A DNA stretch of 64,000 nucleotides from Strix aluco (GCF_031877795.1 NC_133971.1:85770446-85834445); one strand, 5' to 3'; numbered from the stretch's first letter, positions 36,301-47,600 are shown. Translations and numbers: made by a program. Notes: a model not told the origin generated them from the sequence alone.

Positions 36301-39141
36301 CTGCTCTGGTGCATCTGGTCAAGTTTCAAGGACCATCTGTCCAGTTCATGACCTTTGCTTTATTGCCCCCAAAATGAATATTAAAGTTGACACCCCTGAA
36401 TATGTTAATAAAGACTAACAAGATCATGCTAATTACATCATCCCATGAAGCACCTTACTCCTCCCCATACATGGGATACGTAGGTAACTGGGTTGACCTG
36501 GGGGACGGACCTAAGGAAAACATGTATAAATTGAGGGGGGGTGAGAAGTGAGAGGAGAAAAGAAAAAAGACATGAAGAAGTAGAGAAGACAGATACATTC
36601 CTGATGAACTCGGACAGGATCAACGCAGGAACTTGGACCAGAGATCTCTATTTCTCTATTCTCTCTATCTCCCTTCTTTCCCTTTTCCCCTTTTCCCTCA
36701 CTACCATTAAGTAACACAAGGCATACTGTATTGCTTGCTGTAACTCATTATATACTTAGCCAATTATTGTGCATCCAGTTAGTACATTGTGGGAAGTTAA
36801 TAAATGTCTGGACTTTGAGACTTGTCTCACCATTGTCCATTCCGTTGGGGATTTACGAATCCAAGTCACTTGTCTCCCTCATCTGAGCAGGGCACAGATG
36901 ACACACCCATCCCACCCCCACAGTCCCTCCTGGGAAGGTCCCTCTCTGGGGCAAACCCTTCTCCCAGGCCCCCAGGCTTAGCTGGCTCCCCAATGGGGAA
37001 CCCCAGCCCTTGCTTTACGGACCCCACTGAGGACAGTGGCGGAACCTCTGGGACAGGACCTGTCCTCAGGGAGTGCGACTGGGGTGGGAGTCAGTCCTAC
37101 CTCCTCTTCTCTTCGCCCGTCAGCGACTTCTTCCTGCCATGGAGACAGTTGGAAAAGCAGATGGTGAGGATGAGGGGACAGCATGAAGCCAACCCCACCA
37201 TGACCCAGAAGAGGAACAGAGGTCTCTGCATTGCAGAGCAGCCCCCAATCCCACACTGACGCACACAGGTGACACGCCACAGGGGATGGAGCTAAAACCA
37301 TTCCCGGTCCTGCTGGCAAGCAGCCTGGCAGCACGAGTTGGGTGTCCCAGGAAAATGAGACAGTGGGGGTGCCCAGGAGGGTCTTCCCCAGAGGACCTCC
37401 CCTCCCTTGACCAAGGTTTCATCATGTAGCAGCAGCAAAGATCTGGGGACACCGATAAAAGCAGATCCCCAGTAGCTGGCTTTGCCCTCCCACTATGGCC
37501 CCTAAATCCCTGCTTCCCATCACCTTCTCCCTGCCAAGCCCCTGGTGCTTCATGCAGCTCCCTCCCCACCAAGCCCCCAGTCCCCAGCTTCTGTAGCTTT
37601 CAGCAGGGCTGTACTTTATGAGCTCCGGCTGACTTCAAAGCAGCCCGGTAATTTGGCCTGCCGGGATAATTAGAAGCAGCAATGTTGTCAGGGCTCCTTT
37701 CATCCTGAAGCATGCCAAAGTGCTTGGTGGCTTGCAGATGACCTGCTTCTTTTTTTATAGCCCCTCTGGTGCTGGCAGAGCCATTAGCAGGGAGGGAGCC
37801 TGCCTCTGCTGACCCCCCAGTACTGATGTTGTGCCCCACTTGGAGCAAGCAAATGCTCGGTGCTCTGCTCACCCCAAGACATGACCTGCTCCAGGATGCA
37901 GCATGGTCCTTGGGGCAGGAGGTGAACCCACGGTGTGGGTTGGATGGCCAGAAGGATTTGATGGTTATCCTTGGCTGGGACCCAGGGTTCATCCCATAAA
38001 CCCCCCAGCCCGTGCCCTGTAGGGATGAATACATCACCTGTAGGTGGTGATGTATCTGGTGGGGAGGAAGGTCTCCACGCTGGAGGTCCAGGAACAGGAG
38101 AAATTCTCATAGTCAGACGCTCTGCAGGACACAAAGGGGACTCCCGGCAGGTCTGGGGTCCCAAAGGGAGCGACAGTCAGTGAGGGGTTCCCCATCCTGT
38201 AGCCCAGCTGGCACGCAGGGCCCTCTGTGACACTGTAAAGTCCCCTCCTGGCAAGCTCCTGCCAGGGGTGCGGCCACCACTGGCCCATCCCTGTGGGGCC
38301 ACACATCCCCCGTACCCCAGCCTGCAGACAAGCTACTCACACCCCAGCCGCAGGGACACGGCGTGCAGGAGGCCACCATCCTCGCTGTGGCAGCTGTAGG
38401 TTCCTGCAGTGGCGAGGCTGGCACACGGCAGCACCAGGGCTCCTTGCCGGATGGCTGAGCCCTCCGGCAGTGCCGCGGCACCTGCCCGTCTCCATTGCAC
38501 CGGCAAGCTGAGGAGGAGAGACCAGTCAGGCAGTGTTAGAGGACAGGGACAGTGGGTCACCTCCCCAGCCTGTAAACCATCCCATTGGATAAATCTCCCA
38601 GCGCGCACGGAAAAGACCTACCTGGCGTGGGTATCGGTGCATGACAGGGTCACGTCTGTCCCCACCTGTCCGTACTGCACACCTGGAGGGACACACACAT
38701 CCCCAGATGGCTGTTAGCACCCTGTGCCACCTCATGTCAGGGCTGGGGGTCGAGGTGGGCAGCCTGGGGCTGTAACCCCCTGGGGAGCTGGGCACTGGCT
38801 GTGGGGTGTTGCTTCATGCAGCTACCATGACAGGGGACTGGGAAGGACTGGTCCCAGTTGGGGCTGGGCAATGGGCAGCTGCAGGGAGGCACTGGTCAGA
38901 GGACACCCATCACTGTGGGGCTGTGTTTTGTGGACGTCCTGACTCTGGTAGGTCCGTGCCTGCCTGGGAGAAATGGGGTGTCCCCAGGGTCCCCATGCCT
39001 GGGATGTGGGGGGCTGGGCAGGGGGCTTGGTGGGGGCTCACCTTCCTCTCCCCAGCCCTCGGGGATGGCGAGGGAGGCTGATGCCAGGGCTGCCGCGAGG
39101 AACACCATCACCCTGCCCAGGCCTGGGATGGGACTGCGCAT
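33369..39141 (-). CDS. IL11RA: Interleukin-11 receptor subunit alpha (12 coding exons, 413 aa)
   Basis: Type I cytokine receptor that binds interleukin-11 at the cell surface and presents it to gp130 for JAK/STAT signalling. Twelve exons with GT-AG junctions join into 1242 nt with no stop; human IL11RA is 422 aa. Visible order: signal peptide (about 1-27); Ig-like domain starting [15 protein letters not shown] (34-109); first fibronectin III domain with C119, C129, C168 and C178 (110-213); second with WSEWS at 302-306 (214-315); a Thr/Glu/Pro stalk (316-352); one membrane helix (about 356-380); and a short basic tail. [23 protein letters not shown] and the transmembrane anchor distinguish it from CNTFR, which is GPI-linked. 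N126, N192 and N301 are N-glycosylation sequons. The ATG comes directly after a splice acceptor, so the leader lies on an upstream exon. An antisense LTR sits in the fifth intron. Confidence 0.96.
33490..33572 (-). CDS. IL11RA: IL11RA coding exon 11 (cytoplasmic tail)
   Basis: 83 nt; after W-L-R-V-R-K come basic residues (HGKDKTKP) and [10 protein letters not shown]. The tail is short and has no evident Box1 motif, consistent with signalling through gp130. Confidence 0.85.
34259..34358 (-). CDS. IL11RA: IL11RA coding exon 10 (transmembrane helix)
   Basis: 100 nt; [17 protein letters not shown] leads into an uninterrupted hydrophobic helix. Human has DSVEQVAVLASLGIL at the same point. Confidence 0.93.
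34570..34665 (-). CDS. IL11RA: IL11RA coding exon 9 (membrane-proximal stalk)
   Basis: 96 nt coding a Thr/Ser/Glu/Pro-rich linker (from [14 protein letters not shown] to PNPEPI). The stalk is poorly conserved between species, so support comes from splice signals and phase. Confidence 0.8.
35125..35266 (-). CDS. IL11RA: IL11RA coding exon 8 (WSEWS box)
   Basis: 142 nt; contains [26 protein letters not shown] and the WSEWS box at residues 302-306, the hallmark of type I cytokine receptors. Confidence 0.95.
35389..35552 (-). CDS. IL11RA: IL11RA coding exon 7 (second fibronectin III domain)
   Basis: 164 nt; starts I-K-P-D-P-P-E-G-L and includes [15 protein letters not shown] and FRLQYRP, the conserved receptor framework. 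Confidence 0.95.
35693..35856 (-). CDS. IL11RA: IL11RA coding exon 6 (first fibronectin III domain, second half)
   Basis: 164 nt with the C168/C178 pair, [17 protein letters not shown] and LLDVTMQAI. Sequon at N192. Confidence 0.95.
35984..36868 (+). mobile_element. Solo LTR of an avian endogenous retrovirus
   Basis: The segment differs sharply from its GC-rich surroundings. It begins TGTTACAG and contains TATAAA at 36525-36530 and AATAAA at 36799-36804. After that comes a U5-like stretch with GAGACTTGTCTC and CCGTTGGGGATTTACGA. This order is the U3-R-U5 layout of a retroviral LTR of about 0.9 kb. No primer-binding site, gag, pol or env sequence flanks it, so it looks like a solo LTR. The 3' edge is uncertain and no target-site duplication was confirmed. 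It lies in intron 5 of IL11RA, in the opposite orientation. Confidence 0.72.
37101..37133 (-). CDS. IL11RA: IL11RA coding exon 5 (33-nt exon)
   Basis: A 33-nt exon, acceptor ATGGCAG, donor GAGGAG|GTAGGA. It supplies [11 protein letters not shown] and joins TTYR to the next exon exactly where human has YRKKTVLG. It is in phase on both sides, which supports it despite its small size. Confidence 0.85.
38038..38152 (-). CDS. IL11RA: IL11RA coding exon 4 (first fibronectin III domain)
   Basis: 115 nt; begins [10 protein letters not shown] and includes DYENFSCSW with sequon N126, then LPTRYITTY. This is nearly the human sequence. Confidence 0.95.
38341..38507 (-). CDS. IL11RA: IL11RA coding exon 3 (rest of Ig-like domain)
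   Basis: 167 nt containing the Ig landmark G-T-Y-S-C and ending L-R-L-G, as in the human protein (T-L-Q-L-G). Acceptor CTCCTCAG, donor GGGGT|GTGAGT. Confidence 0.92.
38622..38682 (-). CDS. IL11RA: IL11RA coding exon 2 (start of Ig-like domain)
   Basis: 61 nt giving [20 protein letters not shown], very close to the human GVQYGQPGRSVKLCC region. It includes the first Ig cysteine. Donor CGCCAG|GTAGGT. Confidence 0.9.
39042..39141 (-). CDS. IL11RA: IL11RA coding exon 1 (signal peptide)
   Basis: Encodes residues 1-33: a hydrophobic leader rich in Val, Leu and Ala, then an acidic segment ending WGEE. The acceptor CTCCTCCAG abuts the ATG; the donor is GGAAG|GTGAGC. Confidence 0.9.
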
Positions 39142-39835
39142 CTGGAGGAGGCAGAGCGGGGAGGGAGAGGGTGTTATCCCCTGCAGTGGGGCAGCCAGCA
39201 GGCTCCACAGCCCAGAGCACCCCTGCAGGACCATGGACCCTGCATCTCCCTCTCGTCTCGCCCCATCCTGGCAGGGACAGCATGGGGACTGCACCGCCAG
39301 GACCCCAGATGGGACAGCTGGCAGGGTCTGTGCCACTGTCACAGCTGGTCCCTGGCTGCCAAGTCCCCATGCCTGGAGGGGGAACACAAAGAGCAAACAC
39401 TGACCAGGAGCTCAGGGCTGTGTGGGCTGGCGGGATTAAGGGCTCTTTGCCATTGCAGTCCTGTGCCGGGAGCCCTGGCTGGCTCCCAGCCCTGGGGTGG
39501 TCCAAAGACCTGCGCCAGTGCAGCTGGAGCACGAAGGGACCAAGGAGAAATTCTGGCCTGTATTTATGCAGCAGAAGACAGCATTTAGATCTGAACAGGC
39601 TCACACAGCCAGGGAGAGCAGGTCTGTAGGGTACACTGTGCCAAGAGCGGGGCTGGCTGGGGGTCCCATGTTACTGCCATCCCTGCACCAGCTGCAGTGC
39701 TGATCTGTGCCCTTCCAGGCCATCTGGGGTCTCTGGACCCAGGGAGAAGGGCCCTAAAGTCCCTTCCTCCCACTCAGAGATCACCAGTGGGTCTGGGGTG
39801 AGAAGCACAGGGGATGCTGAGTCAGGGATGTGCAC
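39142..39835. other. Upstream flank or intron of IL11RA
   Basis: No separate gene recognised. The first bases (39142-39165) on the coding strand are a pyrimidine-rich acceptor ending CCAG directly at the start codon, so this is intron if IL11RA has an upstream leader exon. Confidence 0.6.
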
Positions 39836-39849
39836 CCAACTGGGGTTTC

Positions 39850-40080
39850 CCCATCATAGCACAGCCAGCATCACCCTGTCTGTGCCAGCCAGCATCACCC
39901 TGTGGTGTCCATCCCAGCCTACATTGTTCTGCACATATCAGTCAGCGTCACCCTGTCCATCCCAGTCAGCATCACCCTGTCTGTGCCAGCCAGCACCACC
40001 TCAGAGCATCCATCCTGGTGAGCATCGTGCCATCCATATCAGCAGCATCACACTGTCCCTGTCAGCCAGCCCTGCCTGCC
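39850..40080. repeat. Degenerate 24-29-bp minisatellite
   Basis: Repeats of CAGCCAGCATCACCCTGTC with variable spacers recur from about 39862 to 40070. Several units are followed by CTGTGC or CATCC. It lies about 0.7 kb upstream of IL11RA coding exon 1. Confidence 0.75.
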
Positions 40081-40089
40081 CCCAGCAGG

Positions 40090-43000
40090 CACAGACAGCT
40101 GAATCATTTCTCCCTGGAAGACCCTCCTGCCCATCCCTCATGAATGTGCAGGCCTATTTATTTACACCCATATTGTTGGGATCTGTTCTGGGCAGCAGGT
40201 GGGCAGGGGCTGAGGGCAGTGAGCTCCCTGCCAGCCCCAAGCACAGGCTGCAGCTTGTGGAGTAAACCCATGTCCCCCTGAGTCACCCAGTTCAAGAGCT
40301 GAGGGGCTCCAGGGAGGGATGCTCCAGACCTGTAAAGGCATCCCAGAGCAGTTGCCAGTTTCTCTCTGTGGGCAGGTGCCCATGGCCACAGACTAAACTA
40401 GGTGGCAAAGGAAACATGAACTACAAGGTGATATGCTGCAACCCAGCAAGTGCTGGGGGGCAGGCATGCAGCACTGTGCATCAACCCTGCCCTGAAAACA
40501 CCAGGCAGCCGCAAATGCAAGCCCCAAACATAAATGATTTCATTAAACTGTCACAAGCTTTTCTTACTAAACCACCTGTAGAAATGTTCCCAAGAAGCAT
40601 CAGTTAAAAGGTCTCTGACAAAACTATGTTGGTAACTAACTGGGAACATTTGGCCTGAAAGTAAAATATTTTGGTGATGGAAAAAAAAAAAACCCAAACC
40701 TAAAATACACTTAAAAGCAGCAACCAAAAATAACTGCAAACACCACGTGGGTCAGAGTTAAGGGGATGGTGCGGGGGGGAGCGGGTGAGGGAGAAGGGAG
40801 AGTGTGTTAGTGTGGAGAGAGAAATAGTTTTAAAATAAAATCGTTTCTCCCCCTGACTGCCCTGGGTTTTTGTGCAAACTCTGCAGAGGGTGAAGGCAGT
40901 GCTGCTGCACCCATTGCCCATCATGCTGCTGTGTAGCAAGGGGATATGCTCTGGGTGTTTGCTCACTGCTGACATGAGTTTGCTACGCCTCAGGGCCACT
41001 GACTTGTTCATGGCCAGTCTGGAAAAATGACCCAGCGGCTGCAATGCTGAAAGCAATCCTTCCCTACATGGATAAAGGAAGAACTCGGGGCATGGCACTA
41101 TCTGCAGCCAGCTGCTGCTAAAGTCCCCGGGGAACCCTGCCCAGCCAGCCTGACTGTGGGTGGTATTGCCAACAGACGCAGAGGCACCCCAGACCCCTAC
41201 GTGGTGGCAGAGGGCACCTCTGCAGACCCTGTCCCCAGCTGAATCCTAACCCCTGATCTCCACAGTGACCCCCCAGTGCCCCCCTACTGCTCACCCTGAT
41301 GGCCACCCAGCAGCTTCCCACCCTTCAGCACCCTCTGTCCCAAGGCCCCCCAGTGCTCCCCATCCTCACCCACCATCCCATGAGCTCCCTGGCCTTGGAT
41401 GGGTTCTTCTGGCCAGCTGGCCCCCCTGCCAGTGCATCATGGAGCAAGGCAGCACTAAGCCCCCCCTTCAAACACACACACTGGCTTAGTAAATGACCCG
41501 CCTGAGCACTGCCAAAACCTAGCCATGACCGAGCATCATCACCACAGAGAGAAGAAACAGGGCAAGCCCTTCCTCGTCTGTCTGAAGGCCACAAACAAAA
41601 GGGGAAGGAGCCGCAGAGCGGGGGAAGACCCAGAGCCCTTGCCTGTCCCGGGTGTGGTGGCGTGGCATGGGGCCAGGCACTCTGGGCCAGGCACTGCTGC
41701 AAAACAGCCTGCCCAGAAAGGATCCCCTTACTTTCTGCAACCAAACTCCCTCGCCAAGGGGAAAAACGGGCGTGAAAATGAACGTACACACATGTGCATT
41801 GTCAGGCCACCTTCCTCAGCGGCTCTGCAGCCCCACGGATGGGCACACAGGCGGAGAAAGCATCCCTCTATGCTTGCACCGGCAGTGACACATCCCAGGG
41901 ACAGGGAGTCCCGGCACAGTGGTCCTGGAGCTGAGCCGGGACAGAAGGAACAATTGGAGCTTTTCTTCCTCCCCGCATGCTAATCCCGGCTCAAGAGGCA
42001 TCTGCCACCCGCCCGGGGCTGGGTGACCTCCCACAGTCATGGCTGGGGCAGAGGGACTCAGGCCAGGCTGGGGCTGTGGCTTGGAGGGCAGAGGTGCTGG
42101 ACTCTGATCCTTCAGCACGGGATGCCCTCCTCACCAGCTCGGACAGGGTGACCAGGCTCTGCATGGCACCCACGAATGTGAGCCAGAAATGCAAGGTGCC
42201 ACTCTCCATCCTGCACTGACCCTGCTATCCTGCTGGATATCCAGCATTTGAGCTCATCCACAAGTTTTTTGGGAGCTGCGGGGAGAAATCCTGCAAACAA
42301 ACCAAAAGGCTGCTGTCACGTCTCACTGCGAGCTAAAACATCCCCCAAAATCACAGCCATGTGCACTGGCACTGATGCCCACGTGGGGTGTGACAGTCCC
42401 CCCGGCCGTGGCCTGGCAAAGGCCGGCGCAGATTCCTGGGGGCGGCCAACTTTCCATTGCGCTCGGCGCTTTGAAAGAGAGTGGGTTTTGGGTTGTTTTT
42501 TCTTTTTTTGTTTTGCTTCATTTGAAGTCGCTCTTCAAAGCGAATTTAAGCCGCACGCAGAGCTGGGGGTGGTGGGGTGGGGGGACACAAGCAGATGATA
42601 CCATGCCACAGGGCTGAAGATGGCAGCGGGAAGACACATGATGCTCCCCATTGAGTACAGAAAGCTGGGGTGCTTCCTAACCTCTCCCCAGGGTGATCTG
42701 GGGCAGCATCGCTGCAATAGAGATGGGGCAAATAAAACAACCCAAGAGCACTTGACAGCTCTGCCCTGCCGGAGTCACCCACCTGCAAAAAACCGCCCTG
42801 CAATGGGCAATGACTGATGCCAGCTGTCTCCAACACCTTTGAGATGGCATCACACTGTACTCCTGCCCCTGAGCTTGGGGAGCATCCCTGGCCCTGCACC
42901 CCAGGCCCTTCTGTCTGCCAGTGCCCGCTCTGGAAAACACATCCCATAGCCCGAGTCCATCCCTCTGGCCACTGATCTGCCCTGAAACCTGGCAGCATCA

Positions 43001-43480
43001 GTGACCTCCACCGTCATTGCATCAACATGCACCTTTGGGGTAGGGGGGAGCACTGACCCCGCTGCTGGGACAGTCCCCTGCAGCGAGCCACCCATCACCT
43101 AAATGCTGTTGGCACCCTCCCAGCCACCGGGTGCCCTGTGAAAGCCCAGCAATGGGTGCTGGCTGGGAGGGAAGCATGTCCTCTACCACCTCCAGGGCCA
43201 CGGGGGCCACACACAGTCCCCAGGACCACCGGCAGCGCCCCAGGGCAACTCTTTGCCCACCTTGGCCACTGGCAGGGTGATGCTCCCCAAGGCCAAGGGG
43301 AGAGCCCTGCTCACTGTCCCCAGTCCCTTGGGGACCTCAAAAAGGGCTGCTTACCTCTGCATTGCTTCGGTGGGGTGCTGAGCACCCATGGGCCCCCATG
43401 CCTGGAGGGGGGAACCATGCCAGGCTGAGCTGAGCCAGCAACACAGACATGCACAGCTGCAGCTGGGGCAACCACAGCCA
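40090..43480. other. Unassigned sequence (IL11RA upstream or intron 1)
   Basis: No recognised coding sequence. A short imperfect hairpin (CGCTTTGAAAGAG at 42467 against CTCTTCAAAGCG at 42531) flanks a T-rich run, and an A12 run lies at 40680-40692. Confidence 0.5.
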
Positions 43481-43499
43481 GTTTAACCTCAGTTAAACC

Positions 43500-44050
43500 A
43501 GTAAAACCAGTTGCAGTTTTTCCCTGTAAGCCTAGTGCAGTCCAATAAACCCCTCACCCAGCTGAATGTGGGGCTAAACCCAGTACAGTTGGGTTTAACT
43601 CAGGGCAGCCTAAACATGGGATTATACCCCATGCAGCTCAGGAGTAGGATTAAATCCCACGCAACCCAGGAACGGGATTAAATCCTGTGCAGTCCAAATT
43701 TGGGGTTAAATCTAGTGCAGTCCAAATGCATGGTTAAATCCAGCTCAGCCCAGGAGTGGGGTTAAACCCAGCTCAGCCAAAATGTGGGTTTAGACTCAGC
43801 ACAGCCCAAACATGGGTTTGTGCAGCCCAAATGTGGGGTTAAACCCAGCACAGCTCAGGAGTGGGATTAACCCCAGTTCAGTCCAAACATGGGTTTAAAC
43901 TCCAGCTCATCCCAAACATGGGATTAACCCCAGCTCAGCCCAAATGTAGGGTTAAACCCGGTACAGCCCAGTCATGAGGTTACACAGTCCAAATGTGGGG
44001 CTAATCCCAGCTCAGCCCAAACACAGGGTTAACCCCAGTACCACCCAGGG
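43500..44050. repeat. 28-bp minisatellite, roughly 17-18 degenerate units
   Basis: Units of about 28 bp start CAGCCCAAATGTGGGG or CAGCTCAGGAGTGGGA and continue TTAAACCCAGC. Many carry a GGGTTAAACCC or GGGTTTAAAC self-complementary core. Units from about 43690 to 44040 are the most regular; several are truncated. It is non-coding on both strands as far as can be seen. Confidence 0.88.
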
Positions 44051-44578
44051 AACCATTTCACCTCCACAGCCAGGTACAATGCACATCTTCATCCAACCCA
44101 GAGCAATCCCCCCATGACATCCCCTGGCGATGCCAGGCTGAGCAGAGTCCCACTGGGTGTCCAAAGCCAAGCCCAACCCTCCCCTCCCCACCCCATATCC
44201 CAAGGGGTCACCTCTCTCCTCCGTGGGGCTGGCAACTGCTAGTGGGACCCAGCGCTGGGGGGCCAGAGGGCCATCACACACCTCAGCATGCTGGTGGCTT
44301 TGTGGAGGTCAGGCTCTGCTCTTACCCTGGCCGGGAAACTCCCACCCCAACACCCCGGTTTCCGCCCTCCCCTGCTCCATTCCGCGGGAAGAAGTCTCTG
44401 GCTCCCGGTTGTAAGCAGAGGCATCGGCAAGGGCCAAAACAGCGAGGGCTCTGTTAGCAGCCAGCAACCCCGACACCACGCCAGCTGGCAGTGCTGCATT
44501 CAGAGGGGGGAGAGAAGGGCCCCCCCCCCTCTGTCCCTATCCCCATACTCCCCCACCGAAGCCACGTGCCAGAGAAAT

Positions 44579-44672
44579 TCCTAAAAATAATCTCCCAGCT
44601 GTAAAGAAACCCACCGGCACTGTAGCTACAGCACTGGTGGGTTTCTTTACAGCCGGGAGATTATTTTTAGGA
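44579..44672. repeat. 94-bp near-perfect palindrome
   Basis: The arms meet at CTGTAGCTACAG with no spacer. The left arm starts TCCTAAAAATAATCTCCC and the right arm ends with the mirror GGGAGATTATTTTTAGGA. Across 47 bp per arm only about four positions mismatch, and these leave G:U or A/C-type mispairs in one strand's RNA. Transcribed, it would form one long hairpin. It does not resemble CR1 or the LTR; it may be a small DNA-transposon derivative or an inverted duplication. Confidence 0.9.
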
Positions 44673-47600
44673 TGGAGGGATGGAGTCGTGGGGGGGCTGC
44701 GTCCCCACTGTCCTCAGCACAAGGTTGTGGGACGGGGACGGGCATGGTGCCGGACCCGGGGACACGGGTGGGACCCGCTGGCAGGGAGCTGGGCCACCCT
44801 GTGATTAGAGCAGGGTGGGAAAGGCTTTTCCTGTCCCGGGAACGTTTTAGGATTAGGGATATTTTTCTGCTCCTGGGCTCTGCCCAGCCTGGCAGAGGTT
44901 TTGGTGAATCCACATCTCCTCCCCCACCAAGCAGCATCTGCATCCCCTAGAACAAACTCCCTCCATAAGCTGGCCCTGGAGCTGATACAAGAACATATGC
45001 ATCCACATATGTAGGGCACAGACATATATATATACGTACATACATGTGAATGCCCTGTGCAAGCCCAGCTCCTCCTGATGCTCCTGATGGAACTACAGCC
45101 TTGAGCTGGGATCTCTAAGCAGGAGAGGGGCCCCACAGCATCCCCCTGCCTGGTGCTCCCCCCATCCCTCCCCGTGCTCCAAGGCTGGCCGGTGCCTGGG
45201 AGCCATTGGGCTCAGCTCCATCCCCAAGGCACGAAGGCGCCCGGGTCAGCCAAAACGCTGCGGGGCGGCAGGGCCAAAATAAACAGTTCACCGTACGCTC
45301 CCCCAGCTAGCAATTTGCTGTCACTCCTTTTGCAAAACAAAATCCCTTTTGGGCTGGAGAGGGATTTCTGGTGTCATTAAGGGCCACCTGGGCAGCCAAA
45401 AAAAGCCACCACCAAAGGGTGGCCCATTAACCCTTTGCACCCCACTAGCAGTGTCCCTGTGTGGGGGAAGGATGGCAGTTGCAGACCCCCAGCAATGTAT
45501 GATGTGGGGATGCTGGTCCCAGGCTCTGGCACCTGGTGGGATAACCATGGCCTGTCTTCTCCAAGTTTGAAGGCAACCCCGCCTGCTTTGCTGAGGGGAG
45601 GCAGCCCAGGGGATGCAGCAGGGTGCAAGGCACATAGCAGGAATGGAGGCTGGGGAAACAGTATCTGTGCCCCCCACCTCGTGCCAGGTCAGTCAGATGA
45701 CTGCCCCCAAACCAAAATGAGAGGTGGACAAGTGTCAAGAAGTAGGGGGAAAGCTGAGGCAGAAGCCCACCACTGAGGCTGGGGGTTGCAGTGAAGGGCC
45801 AGGAGATGGGGGCTGAGTCCTGCCTAAGTTGAGAATGTTGGAAAAACACTGTCCGGCTCGTTTTCTGCTGGGGGAAAAAAACACCCAGCCAAGTTCTCCT
45901 GAAAGATTAAGTGCGATCGTATCCGAGCTGGGGGAAAGCAGGGCAGCGTGGTGAGCGTGCTGACACATCTCCTTCCACGATGCTGGAGAGACGCCCTGGC
46001 CCTGCTTGGGGCCAGCTCTGTTTACAGGCTCCTATTGTCTCTTTTTTTCCTTTTGGGTTTTTTCCCCCCTCCTCCAATGTTATAGTTCAGCGTAAACAAA
46101 AGCAAGCAGCCTCTCACTCCAAACATTTCAGCCATCCCAAACTTTCTCCGGAGGGGGGCTGCCCGTGGAATTTTCCTCGTCCAAAAGAATTTCGAAATGT
46201 TCCCGTTGCAGCCTGCTCTGACTGGAGGCCAAGGCAGCTCTGAAATCCTTCACAAAACGCTCGAGCTGCCCTCTGCACAGTCCTGGCTCTGGCTGGAGGC
46301 ACCAAGGACCAGCAGCTGCTGTGCCCCAAAGCGCTGCCCCCCCCCCCCCGCCCCCCCCCCCCCCCCGCCGCCCCCATGCACATGGAAACCTTCCAGCCTG
46401 GCACACTTGCTGGAGGGGTACAGAGGCACGTCCCAGCCTGTACATCCCTCACCACCCCAGCTCATCACCTGAAGGGACCCAGCAGGTCCTAGTGAGGCCA
46501 GATCCTACTTTTTATATTTTAAATATAAAACATAAACTGCTGCAACAGTTATTATTGCCCTGAGATCACGATGCTGGTGCAAAGTGCTTGGGTACACCAG
46601 GGGTGAATGTGGAAGGGGATGTGTGTGGTGTACACCCCAAAGCACACAGTATTTCCCTTTGCAGGCAGCATCTCTACAGCACCAGCGGGACGGGAGAGGG
46701 TAAGGCAGCTGCCAGAGCTCCTGGGAAGAGCAGTCAGTAGCATCCCAGGCACTGGGAGGGCAGTTTGCATCAGTGCCGCCTACTCGCTGCTTGGGCAGAT
46801 GAAGGAGGGGATGGCGTGCTGCATCCATCCCTGAGGATGGAGCAGGGGCACAGCGCTATGCCCTGCCCATCCCTGGGAGATAGTGCATGGGACAGAGGAG
46901 GAAATGTCCTCCAGGATGAGCCACGGTGCTGGATGCCACCCAAAGGTGCTTACTGCTCCTCACTGGCCCACATCACCCTGTTGGGGTGTGCACCCCAGGC
47001 CCAGAAGAGGTGGGACCCCACTGTGGGCAAGCAGAGACCCCCAAGAGCTCTCTTGGCTTTGGCTAGGCACAGATGTGGTGTGAAACCCATGGGACCCTGG
47101 CATGGGGCTGCCAGCTCTGTTCAGCCTGTTGGCAATGGGGGCACCAATTGGTGGTCCCCAAAACAACTGGAGAGAGAAAAGTCCAGACAAAAAGCCCTAC
47201 AAGAAAGTCAGCAGTGATGGGAAGAAGCACCCGAAGCTCAGCCCAGCGTGGATTTGGCTGTCAGTGCAAGCTATTGTGGTGGCCTGGCACATTGATGTCC
47301 CCTGCTCATTTTCCCAAAAGGTCCCTGGACGGGTGTCACCAGGTAGGTGGTCCTGCAGCCTGACACACACCCAGGCACACTGGGGACACCCTGCATCCTC
47401 CCTCCCTGGGCACATGCAGATTTTGGGGGCTGCGACCCCTTGATGCCCCCAAGCTGTCACCCCAGGAGAGCAAAACCTCTCTGGTACCCATTGCACCCTC
47501 CTCCCACAGCATCCTGCCCTGGTGGGCACTGAGCCCTGTGCCACCGATGGAGCACTGGCGCAGGGCAGATACCTCAGCTCCACGATGGATAGGGGTCTTG

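Noticed and set aside
35984-36868. Complete endogenous retrovirus
   Set aside because: Only one LTR-like block is present, and no gag, pol or env sequence lies beside it.
34259-39141. CNTFR as an alternative identity for the cytokine receptor
   Set aside because: CNTFR is GPI-anchored, whereas this protein has a transmembrane helix and cytoplasmic tail; DYENFSC and NITEVNPLG match IL11RA.
42467-42542. Short inverted repeat around a T-rich run
   Set aside because: The stem is only about 12 bp with a bulge and a 50-base loop, well within chance for this length of sequence.
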